From Marinobacter salexigens (GTDB lineage Bacteria; Pseudomonadota; Gammaproteobacteria; Pseudomonadales; Oleiphilaceae), in contig NZ_NIHC01000001.1 of NCBI RefSeq assembly GCF_002806945.1, positions 372,001-436,000 on the forward strand: a stretch of DNA of 64,000 nt, in the 5' to 3' direction. Both the position numbers and the translations under genes were made by a program. The notes beneath the pieces were generated by a model. That model saw nothing but the letters and a program-made list of their open reading frames with translations. It had not been told where the DNA came from and did not search any database. This document shows positions 1-9,167 of the stretch, in pieces (the first letter of the stretch is position 1; each line of letters opens with the position of its first letter).

Positions 1-275
1 TGGCGCAAGAACAAGATTTGTCGCCCGGGGATTTGCAGGTTTTACGTCGCTACCACGAACTGCACCGCCCGGACTGGCAGCAAACTGTGCAGTTCTCGGA
101 TTCTCTGATCCGTATTTTTGGTCATCCACTTGCACCAGTGGCTGCAGCGCGGGACGCCGGTTTGGTAGGCCTGGATTTGTTGCCCGGAGCCAAGCGTCTG
201 TTTGCGCGCAAGGCTATGGGCACAGGTGGGCGTCGTGCCGTTATAAACCGTCCAACGGCGAGCGAGAAGAAATGA
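1..275 (+). CDS. ubiH: C-terminal fragment of UbiH-type FAD monooxygenase (5' end outside window)
   Basis: The reading frame is open from base 3 with no start codon, so this is the tail of a gene that begins before the window. The last ~90 residues match the C-terminal segment of the UbiH/COQ6 hydroxylases, including the run around LAPVAAARDAGLVGLDLLPG and a basic end. UbiH hydroxylates the ubiquinone ring precursor. The stop overlaps the ATG of the following ubiquinone-type hydroxylase by 4 bp (ATGA), a coupling commonly seen for ubiH-ubiI pairs. The assignment rests on the tail and the neighbour; the FAD-binding part is not visible. Confidence 0.75.
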   Translation, partial: AQEQDLSPGDLQVLRRYHELHRPDWQQTVQFSDSLIRIFGHPLAPVAAARDAGLVGLDLLPGAKRLFARKAMGTGGRRAVINRPTASEKK

Positions 276-1495
276 GTGACATCAAAGTGTTCGATATTCT
301 TGTGGTTGGCGGTGGCATGACAGGCACCGCTCTGGCTCTTGGCTTGTCCAGGCAGGGCTGGCGGGTTGGACTGGTTGAAGGTGGTGACCGTGCCACGCTG
401 TTGCAGGCGCCCGTTGCGGTTAAAGGTGTTGCGGATTTTGAGCCGCGAGTCAGTGCCCTCTCCATGGCCAGCCAGCGGTTGCTGGAATCACTGGGCGCCT
501 GGCAAGGTGTTGTAGCAGGCCGCCATTGCCCCTACCAGGGCATGACTGTGTGGGACGGCGATGGCACTGGACGAATCCATTTTGATGCCGCTGAGCTGCA
601 GGCTCGAGCCCTTGGCACCATCGTAGAAAACCGTGCACTGGTGCGGGCGCTGTTCGAGGTTGTCGAGACCAGCGACGTAGAGTTGATTGACGGGGTGCAG
701 GTAGTCGGTTGCTCCATGCATGGTGATCAGCGCAGCATTGAGCTTGCCGATGGCAGAAAACTTGGCGCCCGCCTTGTGATTGCCGCGGATGGCGCCAACT
801 CCCGCCTGCGCCAGTGGACAGGGCTTCCTACCCGCGAATGGGATTACGACCAGCAGGCAATAGTTTGCACTGTTCGCACGGCTCAACCCCATAGATACAC
901 CGCCTGGCAACGGTTTTCACAAACCGGGCCTCTGGCGTTTTTGCCGCTGGCAACGGAAAGCGGCGATGAACATTACTGCTCCATCGTCTGGTCCCAGGAC
1001 ACCGAAGAAGCCCGCCGTTTGATGGCACTTGATGATGCCACCTTTACTGCGGAACTTGAGAGGGCGATTGAAAGAGAGCTTGGCACCATCGAGTCGATTT
1101 CCAGGCGTTTTTCCTTCCCGCTTCGACAGCGCCATGCCAAAGACTACATAGCAACCGGATTTGCGTTGGTGGGCGATGCAGCTCACACCATTCACCCCCT
1201 GGCGGGCCAGGGTGCCAACCTCGGGTACGGCGATGTCCGGGTGTTGCTGGAGGAACTGGGCAAAGCAAAACCCGGCGGTTTGAGCCCGGCCAATGAGCTG
1301 GTACTGGCACGCTATCAGCGCCGCCGTAAAGGCGAGAATTTGACCATGATGGTGGCTATGGAAGGCTTCAAGCAGCTATTTGGCCGCGATGAGTTGCCAC
1401 TCAGATGGCTGAGAAATACCGGAATGCGTTGGCTTGATGGTTTGGGTCCGGTAAAAAACAGAATTGCGGCTGAGGCCATGGGCCTCGATATTTAA
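272..1495 (+). CDS. ubiI: UbiH/UbiF/VisC/COQ6-family FAD-dependent hydroxylase (UbiI-like)
   Basis: A 407-residue flavoprotein monooxygenase, the usual length for the family. It starts with a Rossmann dinucleotide-binding motif, VVGGGMTG, at residues 11-18. The second FAD motif, GDAAHTIHPLAGQG, begins at residue 301. Members hydroxylate the aromatic ring of ubiquinone intermediates at the inner membrane. The start overlaps the stop of the upstream ubiH-like gene by 4 bp, suggesting translational coupling. The paralogues UbiH, UbiI and UbiF cannot be separated firmly by eye; UbiI (VisC) is chosen because the partner immediately upstream looks like UbiH. Confidence 0.8.
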   Translation: MSDIKVFDILVVGGGMTGTALALGLSRQGWRVGLVEGGDRATLLQAPVAVKGVADFEPRVSALSMASQRLLESLGAWQGVVAGRHCPYQGMTVWDGDGTGRIHFDAAELQARALGTIVENRALVRALFEVVETSDVELIDGVQVVGCSMHGDQRSIELADGRKLGARLVIAADGANSRLRQWTGLPTREWDYDQQAIVCTVRTAQPHRYTAWQRFSQTGPLAFLPLATESGDEHYCSIVWSQDTEEARRLMALDDATFTAELERAIERELGTIESISRRFSFPLRQRHAKDYIATGFALVGDAAHTIHPLAGQGANLGYGDVRVLLEELGKAKPGGLSPANELVLARYQRRRKGENLTMMVAMEGFKQLFGRDELPLRWLRNTGMRWLDGLGPVKNRIAAEAMGLDI

Positions 1496-1524
1496 TCGAA
1501 TAATTCACTACAGAATCGGTACTT

Positions 1525-2451
1525 ATGGCAGGAACCAGTCTACTCGCGCTATTCGACGACATTGCTACTATCCTTGACGATATCTCCATGATGACCAAGG
1601 CGGCAGCCAAAAAAACCGCCGGGGTGCTGGGAGATGACCTGGCCCTGAACGCCCAACAGGTAACAGGGGTAAGAGCGGCTCGGGAGCTTCCTGTAGTCTG
1701 GTCTGTTGCCAAGGGTTCGTTCGCAAACAAAGCTATACTGGTGCCCGCTGCGGTTGCTATCAGTTTTTTCGTACCCTGGCTGGTTACGCCCCTGTTGATG
1801 CTTGGCGGTGCTTTTTTATGCTTTGAAGGTGCTGAAAAAATCATCCACAAGTTCTTCCATTCAGAGGAAGAGGTACAGCGGAAAGAAAAGTTGCTCAAGG
1901 CATTAAAACAGCCTGAAGTGGATTTGCGAGTTGTAGAAAGGCGAAAGATTAAAGGCGCTATACGCACCGATTTCATCTTGTCGGCAGAAATAATTGCCAT
2001 CACTCTCGGAGTGGTCACCGCAGAAACTATCGGGATACAGTTTGCTGTGCTGGCGGTGGTTGCAGTGCTGATCACAGTCGGCGTTTACGGCTTGGTGGCT
2101 GGAATAGTGAAGCTCGACGACGGCGGGCTTTACCTGACCCAACAAGAGAGTGTGCTGGCTCGTAAAATAGGCCATGGCATACTCTGGTTTGCGCCTTACC
2201 TTATGAAAACTCTGTCCATTGTCGGCACGATTGCCATGTTTTTAGTAGGTGGCGGCATTTTGGTGCACGGCGTAACCCCACTTTATAACGCTATAGAGAA
2301 CTTTGCTGCAGGGTTTGGCGGCATCCCGGCGGTGCTCTTCTCTACGGTTGCTAATGGGCTGGTTGGTTTGTTGGCGGGCGGGTTGCTGGTGGCAGTACTT
2401 ACGCCACTGATTCGGATGTGGGCATCCAGATCACAGGCAAGCGTCGAATAA
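1525..2451 (+). CDS. DUF808 family inner-membrane protein (YedI-like)
   Basis: A 308-residue polytopic membrane protein that begins [19 protein letters not shown], the conserved opening of the DUF808/YedI family. Several long hydrophobic stretches follow (about residues 70-100, 155-195, 225-255 and 275-300), and the charged segment around residues 115-150 is probably cytoplasmic. The molecular role of the family is not established. The gene follows the ubiquinone hydroxylases by 29 bp but need not share their function. Its last 21 bp overlap the convergent rsmE gene. Confidence 0.85.
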   Translation: MAGTSLLALFDDIATILDDISMMTKAAAKKTAGVLGDDLALNAQQVTGVRAARELPVVWSVAKGSFANKAILVPAAVAISFFVPWLVTPLLMLGGAFLCFEGAEKIIHKFFHSEEEVQRKEKLLKALKQPEVDLRVVERRKIKGAIRTDFILSAEIIAITLGVVTAETIGIQFAVLAVVAVLITVGVYGLVAGIVKLDDGGLYLTQQESVLARKIGHGILWFAPYLMKTLSIVGTIAMFLVGGGILVHGVTPLYNAIENFAAGFGGIPAVLFSTVANGLVGLLAGGLLVAVLTPLIRMWASRSQASVE

Positions 2452-3150
2452 CCGACTAACCAGAACGGGAACGGCTGTTTCCACTCTCAGAATGCGGGGT
2501 CCCAGGTGAACGCCTTGGCAGCCCGCCTCTTCCAGCTTACCTACTTCGTAAGATGTAAAGCCGCCTTCCGGGCCGACACACAGCGCTGCAGGCTTGTTCA
2601 GGTACGTGGGACAGGGCGTCGCGGTGCCCGGGTGCGCAACCAGGGCCACCTTGCCTTGTAACAAGCTGGGCAGCTCATCTTCCACGAAGGGCTTGAACAG
2701 CTTGCGAATATGCACTTTCGGCATATTCGTATCTTTTGCCTGCTCCAGACCGAGCGTAAGGTTTTCCTGCAGGTGTTCATCCGACAGCCAAGGCGTTTGC
2801 CAAAAGCTTTTTTCAACCTTATAGCTGTTGATCAGCCAGATATCCTTGATGCCCAGCGTCGCGCTGGTTTGCAGAATGCGGCGGAACATTTTAGGTCGTG
2901 GCATGGCCAGGAAAAGCGAAAGGGGGAGTGGTGATGGCGGTTGCTGGTCGAGATTAACAAGCAGTTCAGCTTCTGAATCTGTGAGTTTTATAACTTCTCC
3001 GCTCCCCATCAGACCGTTGACACGGCCAACCGGGAGTTGGTCACCCAGGGAGGCGCCGAGCACCGACCGAATGTGCTTGAGCCGGCGCCCCCGCAGGACT
3101 GCGCGGTTTGGCGCCACAAAATCCTCATCAAAGAGTAAGGCGTGATTCAT
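2431..3150 (-). CDS. rsmE: 16S rRNA (uracil1498-N3)-methyltransferase RsmE
   Basis: 239 residues, normal length for RsmE. The N-terminal ~70 residues form the PUA-like RNA-binding part ([18 protein letters not shown]). The C-terminal SPOUT domain carries the SAM-binding knot signatures [13 protein letters not shown] and [11 protein letters not shown]. The enzyme methylates N3 of U1498 in 16S rRNA within the assembled 30S subunit. Its ATG overlaps the tatC stop by 4 bp, so it is probably the last gene of the hisIE-tatABC-rsmE transcript. It ends inside the tail of the convergent DUF808 gene. Confidence 0.93.
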   Translation of the reverse strand: MNHALLFDEDFVAPNRAVLRGRRLKHIRSVLGASLGDQLPVGRVNGLMGSGEVIKLTDSEAELLVNLDQQPPSPLPLSLFLAMPRPKMFRRILQTSATLGIKDIWLINSYKVEKSFWQTPWLSDEHLQENLTLGLEQAKDTNMPKVHIRKLFKPFVEDELPSLLQGKVALVAHPGTATPCPTYLNKPAALCVGPEGGFTSYEVGKLEEAGCQGVHLGPRILRVETAVPVLVSRLFDACL

Positions 3151-3947
3151 TTAGAGGAAGGCTCGTCCGTCTCCGTATCTGACACTTCACGAACCGCCAG
3201 TCGGCCAAATAAAATCCCAGCTTCAAACAGAATCCACATGGGTACAGCCAGGAGCGTTTGGGAAATGATGTCCGGGGGGGTCAGCATCATGCCGATCACA
3301 AAGCATCCCACCACAACATAGGGGCGTTTCGCTGCAAGGTCTGATGGCGTTGTTGCACCGCTGAGTATCAGCAGAATAGTGGCAATGGGGATCTCAAAGG
3401 CAATTCCGAATGCAAAGAACATTTTCAGTACGAAGTTCAGGTAGCTGCTGATATCTGGCAGTTCAACAATCCCTTCCGGGCCTATGGCGGTAAAAAACCC
3501 GAACACCAGTGGGAATACCACGAAATACGCAAATGCCGCCCCCAGGTAAAACAGAATTACGGAGGTAAAGAGCAGTGGGAATGCCAAACGCTTCTCATGG
3601 GCGTAGAGGCCGGGAGCAACGAAGCTCCATAGCTGGTAAAGGATGATTGGGATCGCTGCAAAGACCGACAAAAACAAGGCCAGCTTCAGAGGCGCGAAAA
3701 ACGGCGAGGTGATATCCGTTGCGATCATGGTCTGGCCTACGGGCAGCAGAGACCGAATAGGTTCGGATAACCAGAGATACAGCTCGTTAGCAAAGGGGTA
3801 AATAATGGCAAAGCAGATAACGACCGCCAGAACCATCTTCAGCAAGCGATCGCGAAGTTCCAGCAGGTGCGCGACCAGCGGCATTTCAGGTTGTTCAGGT
3901 GTACTGCTCTTATGGTCTGGCTGTTCACCATCTGTTTTTGCATTCAT
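3147..3947 (-). CDS. tatC: Sec-independent protein translocase subunit TatC
   Basis: 266 residues with six predicted membrane helices. The conserved N-terminal TatC signature HLLELRDRL lies at about residues 27-35, after a polar cytoplasmic tail. TatC is the receptor for twin-arginine signal peptides and forms the export complex with TatA and TatB. It lies in a tight tatA-tatB-tatC order; its start overlaps the end of tatB by 4 bp and its end overlaps rsmE by 4 bp, which argues for one coupled transcript. Confidence 0.96.
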   Translation of the reverse strand: MNAKTDGEQPDHKSSTPEQPEMPLVAHLLELRDRLLKMVLAVVICFAIIYPFANELYLWLSEPIRSLLPVGQTMIATDITSPFFAPLKLALFLSVFAAIPIILYQLWSFVAPGLYAHEKRLAFPLLFTSVILFYLGAAFAYFVVFPLVFGFFTAIGPEGIVELPDISSYLNFVLKMFFAFGIAFEIPIATILLILSGATTPSDLAAKRPYVVVGCFVIGMMLTPPDIISQTLLAVPMWILFEAGILFGRLAVREVSDTETDEPSSK

Positions 3948-4333
3948 GAAGGCTTATCCGACGGTTTTGGTGCGGCGTCTGACGGTGCGGGCTTGTTTTC
4001 ATCGGGGGCGGCGGTGCTTTGGTTGCTTGCTGGCTTGCTGGCGGGATCGTCCGACAGGATCATGTGCTCGTACTTTTTGGCTTCGTCCAGAGCGCCCCGC
4101 ACGGTTTTCTTTACGTCGTCCAGGCCAACATCGCCGGCGTCACTCAGCTCTTTTCTCAGTTCTTCGGCTTTTAACTGGCGATCCAGCTCCGAGGTGAACT
4201 GGGTGACCATGCGGCGCGCACCACCAATCCAGCGCCCAGCCGCCCGGGCAGCTGTGGGTAGCCGTTCGGGGCCAAGCACCAATAGAGCTATAACGCCGCA
4301 AATCAGCAGCTCAATAAAGCCGATATCAAACAT
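3944..4333 (-). CDS. tatB: Sec-independent protein translocase subunit TatB
   Basis: 129 residues: a single N-terminal membrane helix (MFDIGFIELLICGVIALLVLG), the conserved GPERLP hinge, an amphipathic helix, then a long polar Pro/Ser/Ala-rich cytoplasmic tail. This architecture separates TatB from the shorter TatA. TatB bridges TatC-bound precursor and the TatA pore. It is 11 bp downstream of tatA and overlaps tatC by 4 bp. Confidence 0.93.
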   Translation of the reverse strand: MFDIGFIELLICGVIALLVLGPERLPTAARAAGRWIGGARRMVTQFTSELDRQLKAEELRKELSDAGDVGLDDVKKTVRGALDEAKKYEHMILSDDPASKPASNQSTAAPDENKPAPSDAAPKPSDKPS

Positions 4334-4344
4334 CTTGTCTGGTC

Positions 4345-4578
4345 TCAGCTTTTGGTTTTTTCCCTGGGCTTCTCTTCAGATGCCTGATGGGCCTGTTCTT
4401 CATGAGTAGTTTCCAGCGAATCCGGGTCGTCCGTCTTGCTGTCTTCGTCGCTCATGGACTTTTTGAAACCACGAATAGCACCACCAAGATCGGTGCCAAT
4501 GTTGCGTAGCTTCTTGGTTCCGAATAACAGAATCACGATGCCCAGTACGATAAGAAGTTGCCAGATGCTGATGCCCAT
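4345..4578 (-). CDS. tatA: Sec-independent protein translocase subunit TatA
   Basis: 77 residues: one N-terminal membrane helix (about residues 3-20), the FGTKKL hinge, an amphipathic helix containing [15 protein letters not shown], and an acidic/basic tail. These are the hallmarks of TatA, which oligomerises to form the variable-size export channel. It is first of the tat genes; a 90-bp gap separates it from hisE upstream. That gap holds a small GC-rich hairpin (ACCCC-GGGGT) but no convincing terminator, so read-through from hisIE is possible. Confidence 0.94.
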   Translation of the reverse strand: MGISIWQLLIVLGIVILLFGTKKLRNIGTDLGGAIRGFKKSMSDEDSKTDDPDSLETTHEEQAHQASEEKPREKTKS

Positions 4579-4668
4579 TACGGGATCCTCGTTTTGATGT
4601 TTGCGTAAATTAACAGTATACGTTATCCGAGCAGGGTGGCGGAAACCCCCGTAAGGGGTATAACCCGG

Positions 4669-5007
4669 TCACCTGCTTCGGGATGCTTTTTCTTCTAGCC
4701 CGGAAAGATCAAAGCGGCCGTTCAGCTCATCCAGAACATCCTTGGGACCAAGACCCAGGTTGGAGAGCATAACCATGCTGTGGAACCACAAATCCGCCGT
4801 TTCGCTGATCACTGCGCGGGTGTTCCCGGAGTGTTCTGCATCCTTGGCGGCCAGCAAGGTTTCGGTGCATTCCTCGCCAACCTTTTCCAGAATCTTGTTC
4901 AGGCCTTTAGCATGAAGGCTGGCAACGTAGGACTTCTCCGGGTCGGCTGCTTTACGGGCTTCCAGAACCCGCGCCAGGTTTTCCAGAACATCACTCAATG
5001 CACGCAC
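4669..5007 (-). CDS. hisE: Phosphoribosyl-ATP pyrophosphatase HisE
   Basis: 112 residues in the all-alpha MazG-like fold of HisE. Recognisable are [20 protein letters not shown], the metal-binding helix with paired glutamates, and [15 protein letters not shown]. The enzyme removes pyrophosphate from phosphoribosyl-ATP in the second step of histidine synthesis. It lies 3 bp downstream of hisI on the same strand, so the second and third pathway steps are co-transcribed as separate proteins, not as the HisIE fusion found in enterics. Confidence 0.95.
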   Translation of the reverse strand: MRALSDVLENLARVLEARKAADPEKSYVASLHAKGLNKILEKVGEECTETLLAAKDAEHSGNTRAVISETADLWFHSMVMLSNLGLGPKDVLDELNGRFDLSGLEEKASRSR

Positions 5008-5010
5008 TCC

Positions 5011-5427
5011 TCAGTTGCTGCCATATATGGCATCCGGATCTTTAATAACGGGGTCAACACCCACCCACTGGCCATTTTCCAGGGAGCGGTAAAAGCAGCT
5101 GCGCCGGCCTGTATGGCAGGCAATACCGCCTTTCTGTTCCACTTTCAGCAGTATCACATCCTCATCACAGTCGAGGCGGATGTCCTTTACAATCTGCTGA
5201 TGCCCCGAGGTTTCGCCCTTGCGCCAGAGTTTACCCCGTGAGCGTGACCAATAAACCGCCTGGCCTTCTTCGGCTGTGAGGCGAAGGGATTCCCTGTTCA
5301 TCCAGGCCATCATCAGGATGTCACCCGTGGCCGAATCCTGTGCGATAGCAGGAACCAGGCCATCCGCTGTCCAGCGGATGACTTCAAGCCAATCAAGGGT
5401 GGCTAGAGTATCAGATAAGTCTTTCAT
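5011..5427 (-). CDS. hisI: Phosphoribosyl-AMP cyclohydrolase HisI
   Basis: 138 residues. The conserved core includes [44 protein letters not shown] and the zinc-binding [11 protein letters not shown]. The enzyme opens the purine ring of phosphoribosyl-AMP, the third step of histidine synthesis. It heads a minus-strand run hisI-hisE-tatA-tatB-tatC-rsmE, an arrangement also known in Pseudomonas relatives. Confidence 0.96.
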   Translation of the reverse strand: MKDLSDTLATLDWLEVIRWTADGLVPAIAQDSATGDILMMAWMNRESLRLTAEEGQAVYWSRSRGKLWRKGETSGHQQIVKDIRLDCDEDVILLKVEQKGGIACHTGRRSCFYRSLENGQWVGVDPVIKDPDAIYGSN

Positions 5428-5463
5428 TTTTATGAATCCTGATAGAAAACGAGAATTGCAAAA

Positions 5464-6090
5464 CTATAACTTCGCACGAAGCAGGTTCAAACCAAGCCCG
5501 ATGTACACAAACCCGGTAACTTTCCCTACCGCGCCAGACAAGCGAGAGTTCGATCTGGCTACCTCTGAAAAGCTGGCGGCGAAGGCGACCAAAAAAAGAC
5601 ACCACACCGTACCGCCCAGTACAAATACACCGCCTAAAAACAGAAATACAGCAGAGCTGTTACCGGCCTCGGGGGCTACAAACTGTGGCAGGAACGCGAG
5701 AAAGAAAATGGCGATTTTGGGGTTCAACAGGTTGGTCAGAAAGCCTTGGCAGAACAACTGTGAGCTGCGCTGAACAGCAGTTTCCCCGGATATCGACAGT
5801 TTGCTATGGCTGCGCAAGGCCTGAATGCCAAGGTAGATCAGGTACGCAGCACCAATAAACTTGACAGCTGCAAATGCCAGCGCCGACGTTGCCAGTAGCG
5901 CAGAAAGCCCGATTGCTGCAAACAGGGTGTGCACCAGTATGCCTGCGCTAACGCCGAATACTGATAACAGCCCGGCAAAGCGTCCCTGGGATACGGTTCT
6001 GGCTAAAATGTACACAGTGTCTGGCCCTGGTGTTATCCAGAGCAAAAAGCTTGCACTGAAGAACAACCAGAACTCATGCGCCTGCAACAT
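5464..6090 (-). CDS. LysE/RhtB family amino-acid or metabolite exporter
   Basis: 208 residues with about six membrane helices. The N-terminal signature LLWITPGPDTVYILARTVSQ is typical of the LysE/RhtB/RarD superfamily of small exporters for amino acids or homoserine lactones. The substrate cannot be read from sequence. It is 36 bp upstream of hisI on the same strand but is probably a separate unit. Confidence 0.87.
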   Translation of the reverse strand: MLQAHEFWLFFSASFLLWITPGPDTVYILARTVSQGRFAGLLSVFGVSAGILVHTLFAAIGLSALLATSALAFAAVKFIGAAYLIYLGIQALRSHSKLSISGETAVQRSSQLFCQGFLTNLLNPKIAIFFLAFLPQFVAPEAGNSSAVFLFLGGVFVLGGTVWCLFLVAFAASFSEVARSNSRLSGAVGKVTGFVYIGLGLNLLRAKL

Positions 6091-6279
6091 CTAAGGCTCC
6101 TGCCTGACTCTGTAATCGGGATGAAATTATCGCAACCTGGAAAGCATTGTTTAACCGAGGCTCCTATGCCAAGTTTACTATCGATGTTACGGCTTGCGGT
6201 AGATGCTGCAAGCCCGATGTTCCTTTTATTTCGGCGACGCGCTATTTTTACGTCGCCCGGTTAAAGCGAGGAAATTGTT

Positions 6280-6474
6280 ATGAATGATGACATCATTGAA
6301 GGCAACTGGAAGCAACTTAAAGGCAAGGTGCGTGAACACTGGGGCAAGTTAACAGACGATGATGTGGATGAGATCGCCGGCCGCCGCGACCACTTTATTG
6401 GTAAAGTACAAGAGAAGTACGGCACCACGAAAGAGGATGCGATTAAAGAGTGGGAAAAACTCACCAAGTCCTGA
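6280..6474 (+). CDS. CsbD family stress-response protein
   Basis: A 64-residue hydrophilic protein. MNDDIIEGNWKQLKGKVRE and the central GKLTDDDVDEIAGRRD are the CsbD signature. Family members are abundant, mostly disordered proteins induced by general stress; the biochemical role is unknown. The start is preceded by GAGGAA at good spacing. A hairpin at 6498-6535 follows the stop. Confidence 0.93.
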   Translation: MNDDIIEGNWKQLKGKVREHWGKLTDDDVDEIAGRRDHFIGKVQEKYGTTKEDAIKEWEKLTKS

Positions 6475-6497
6475 GCATTCATAGCCGCTATGACCTT

Positions 6498-6535
6498 CAA
6501 AGCCGGTATCTTCCTGGACTCAGGCGCCGGCTTTG
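6498..6535 (+). terminator. Terminator-like hairpin after csbD
   Basis: A perfect 9-bp stem (CAAAGCCGG with CCGGCTTTG) around a 20-nt loop lies 23 bp past the csbD stop. It is followed by ATTTA rather than a strong U-run. It may end the csbD message or fold in the rlmF leader just upstream of that gene's TTG. Confidence 0.4.
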
Positions 6536-6560
6536 ATTTACAAACCCCGGAAATAAAACT

Positions 6561-7523
6561 TTGAGCCGTTCCCCGCGACGTAATACGCATCAACCGAAAC
6601 CTGGTGCAAAAGGCCTGCATCCGAAAAACCTGCACAAGCAAGGCTACGATTTTCCAGCCCTTATAAAAAGCCAGCCTGTATTAGCGCCCTATGTTAAAGC
6701 AAACGCCTACGGCAACCTCTCCATAGATTTCGCAGATCCACAGGCCGTAAAGTTATTGAATGCCGCATTGCTGAAGCACTACTACGGCATCGTTGACTGG
6801 GATATTCCGGAAGGCGCACTTTGTCCCCCTGTTCCAGGGCGGGCCGATTACATCCATCACGTAGCTGAGCTGTTTGGGAAATTTGAGCCTTTTGCCCATC
6901 AGGCAGGCACGCAACACGACATTACCTTGCTCGATATAGGCACCGGGGCCAATGGCATATACCCGATACTGGCGTGCCAAATGTACGGCTGGCATTGTGT
7001 TGGCAGTGATATAAACGCCCTGTCGCTTGATAACGTGGCCCAGATTATCGCCAATAACCCCACGCTGAAAGACCTATTCAGCCTGCGTATGCAAAGTGAT
7101 AGGCATAAGATCTTCGACGGAATTATTCAGGAGGGGGAGTTTTTTGATGTCAGTGTGTGCAATCCACCCTTCCATGCTTCACAAGAAGAAGCACTCAAGA
7201 GCAGTCAGTTAAAGCTGAAAAACCTTGCGCGTAATCGGGGTGAGAAAAAGCCGGTGCCTGCATCGCAAGCTCTGAACTTTGGTGGTCAGGAAGCGGAGCT
7301 GTGGTGCAAGGGCGGCGAACAGATGTTTCTTAAGAAAATGATAAAAGAAAGCCAGGTATTTGCAGTGCAATGCCGTTGGTTTACATGCCTGGTCTCAAAA
7401 GCCGAAAACGTAAAACCCTCTATAAAGTTGATCCGCAAGCTTGGAGCGACTGAGGTACGGGAAATTGAAATGAGGCAGGGGAACAAGCTTACAAGAGTGT
7501 TGGCCTGGACGTTTTCTGGTTAG
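6561..7523 (+). CDS. rlmF: 23S rRNA (adenine1618-N6)-methyltransferase RlmF
   Basis: 320 residues, close to the family length. It has a basic N-terminus and LHPKNLHKQGYDF, then the methyltransferase motif I LLDIGTGANGIYP. The N6-adenine methyltransferase motif IV NPPF is present within VSVCNPPFHASQEEA. RlmF methylates A1618 of 23S rRNA. The start is a TTG at 6561, giving the expected basic N-terminus; no in-frame ATG lies before the conserved region. Confidence 0.92.
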   Translation: MSRSPRRNTHQPKPGAKGLHPKNLHKQGYDFPALIKSQPVLAPYVKANAYGNLSIDFADPQAVKLLNAALLKHYYGIVDWDIPEGALCPPVPGRADYIHHVAELFGKFEPFAHQAGTQHDITLLDIGTGANGIYPILACQMYGWHCVGSDINALSLDNVAQIIANNPTLKDLFSLRMQSDRHKIFDGIIQEGEFFDVSVCNPPFHASQEEALKSSQLKLKNLARNRGEKKPVPASQALNFGGQEAELWCKGGEQMFLKKMIKESQVFAVQCRWFTCLVSKAENVKPSIKLIRKLGATEVREIEMRQGNKLTRVLAWTFSG

Positions 7524-7573
7524 AGCCGGTCATCAAGCTGCGAATGAGCCCCTATGGTTGCCTCACTCAGGCA

Positions 7574-7839
7574 TCAAATCCAGCGTCTAATCCGCACTTT
7601 GGGCGCAGTATATTCGGGTCCGAAGATCGCATCGAGGGCGCGTTCCTCCGGAATGATTTGAAATCGGGTTATATAGAGCGCAAACGCTATAAGGCCGGGT
7701 AATGCGACCAAGATGGCCGCGACTATTTGAGTGGTGTCGTGAAATTGAAGTAATGGCGTCACCACATTTATGCCCCACATGATAAGTGCTGCAATGGCGG
7801 CAACTGCGGGAGGGGGATTCTCAGCTCTAATGACGACAT
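7574..7839 (-). pseudogene. Decayed isoprenylcysteine-carboxyl-methyltransferase-like (ICMT/PEMT) gene
   Basis: The remnant starts with an ATG at 7839 (MSSLELRIP, a typical ICMT-like N-terminus). It shifts frame at a CCCCCTCCC tract near 7808-7816 into PPAVAAIAALIMWGI. It then jumps directly from the second membrane helix to the family's C-terminal motif, TRFQIIPEERALDAIFG, ending KVRIRRWI. The central ~80 residues that carry the SAM-binding region of these ~150-residue proteins are missing. One frameshift plus an internal deletion therefore mark it as dead. Upstream is AGGAG at rather long spacing. A 68-residue product could start at an internal ATG but would lack the catalytic core. Confidence 0.6.
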
Positions 7840-7926
7840 GCTTGTGATATAACTCCTATCGTGTGCTTGAACTATGTCATATCCGATGAACAAAGATACT
7901 ACTTGGAACACGATACCGGAGTCCCT

Positions 7927-8943
7927 ATGAAGCGCGTGATCATACCTAAAGCTGGAAACAGCAGCGTACTGACTCTCAAGGAGTTCCCAAGCCTGGAGGT
8001 TGGCCCGGGTGAAGTGCGTATCTCGGTTAAAGCTTCGGGCCTGAACTTTGCTGATATTATGGCGCGCCAAGGTTTGTATCAGGATGCCCCAAGCTTTCCC
8101 TTCACTGCCGGGTATGAAGTGTCAGGTGTGATCGACTCCATTGGCGACGGTGTCGAAGAAAAATGGATGGGTAAGCCTGTAATCGCTTTGACCCGGTTTG
8201 GCGGCCATGCATCCCAGGTAGTTGTTTCTCTCAACCAGATCTTCGAGAAACCAGGCCGGCTCTCCTATAAGCAAGCGGCAGCTATCCCCGTGAACTATCT
8301 GACCGCCTGGCAAGCCCTTATTATTTGTGGTGCGCTGCAGCCGGAAGACACCGTTTTGATTCACAACGTTGGGGGCGGGGTAGGCCTTGCTGCGCTGGAT
8401 ATTGCACAGCACATTGGTGCCACCACCATTGGGACGGCCAGCCCGGGGAAACATGAGTACTTACTGTCTCGCGGCCTTAACCACGCCATAGATTACCGAA
8501 ATGATGACTGGTACACCGAGTTGATGCGCCTTACCGAGGGTAAAGGCGCTGAGCTGATTCTCGACCCACTGGGTGGAGAGAGCTGGCGTAAGAGTTACAG
8601 GGCTTTGCGCGCATCCGGGCGCTTGGCGATGTTTGGAATTTCAGTAGCATCTGGCAATGGCTTTGGCAGCAAGTTATCGCTGGCGAAAACTGCAGTGATG
8701 ATGCCCATATTCCATCCCATCAGCTTGATGAACGAAAACAGGTCTGTGTTCGGTATCAATATGGGGCGGCTTTGGCATGAGCCTGAAAAAATTCGCCTGT
8801 GGATGAATAAAATCATCGCCGGCGTGGAAGAGGGCTGGATCGAACCCACCATTGCCCAGTCCTTTAGCTTTGACGATGCGGCACTGGCCCACGACTACAT
8901 CGAAGGCCGTGCCAATATAGGCAAGGTGATGCTAACCCCCTAG
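7927..8943 (+). CDS. Zinc-independent MDR oxidoreductase (VAT-1 / quinone oxidoreductase-like)
   Basis: 338 residues from the ATG at 7927. The frame is open 66 bp upstream to a GTG, but the conserved start MKRVIIPKAGNS fits the ATG. It is a medium-chain dehydrogenase/reductase with the GroES-like part LKEFPSLEVGPGEVRI and SGLNFADIMARQG. The nucleotide-binding loop VLIHNVGGGVGLAALDIA identifies the NADPH fold. No zinc-site cysteines are evident, as in quinone reductase and VAT-1 relatives. The substrate is unknown; it probably reduces quinones or enones using NADPH. Confidence 0.83.
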   Translation: MKRVIIPKAGNSSVLTLKEFPSLEVGPGEVRISVKASGLNFADIMARQGLYQDAPSFPFTAGYEVSGVIDSIGDGVEEKWMGKPVIALTRFGGHASQVVVSLNQIFEKPGRLSYKQAAAIPVNYLTAWQALIICGALQPEDTVLIHNVGGGVGLAALDIAQHIGATTIGTASPGKHEYLLSRGLNHAIDYRNDDWYTELMRLTEGKGAELILDPLGGESWRKSYRALRASGRLAMFGISVASGNGFGSKLSLAKTAVMMPIFHPISLMNENRSVFGINMGRLWHEPEKIRLWMNKIIAGVEEGWIEPTIAQSFSFDDAALAHDYIEGRANIGKVMLTP

Positions 8944-9167
8944 TTATGCTGACAGGGTTGAGCGTGCCTTTGATCAAGGAAGGGAGTGCCGGGATTATGC
9001 ACGCCCTTTTAGCTGGGACGCCGCATTTGAAAGGTTCTCTCTGGCTTGGAGCATCATTCTCCGTATCCAGAATGAGCCTATGAACACGATCGACCTCTTC
9101 ACTGCAGCTTATGTCGTGTCCAGAGGCCCCTCCTATCGAGGTGTGCCCCATGATGGTCATGCCCCCT

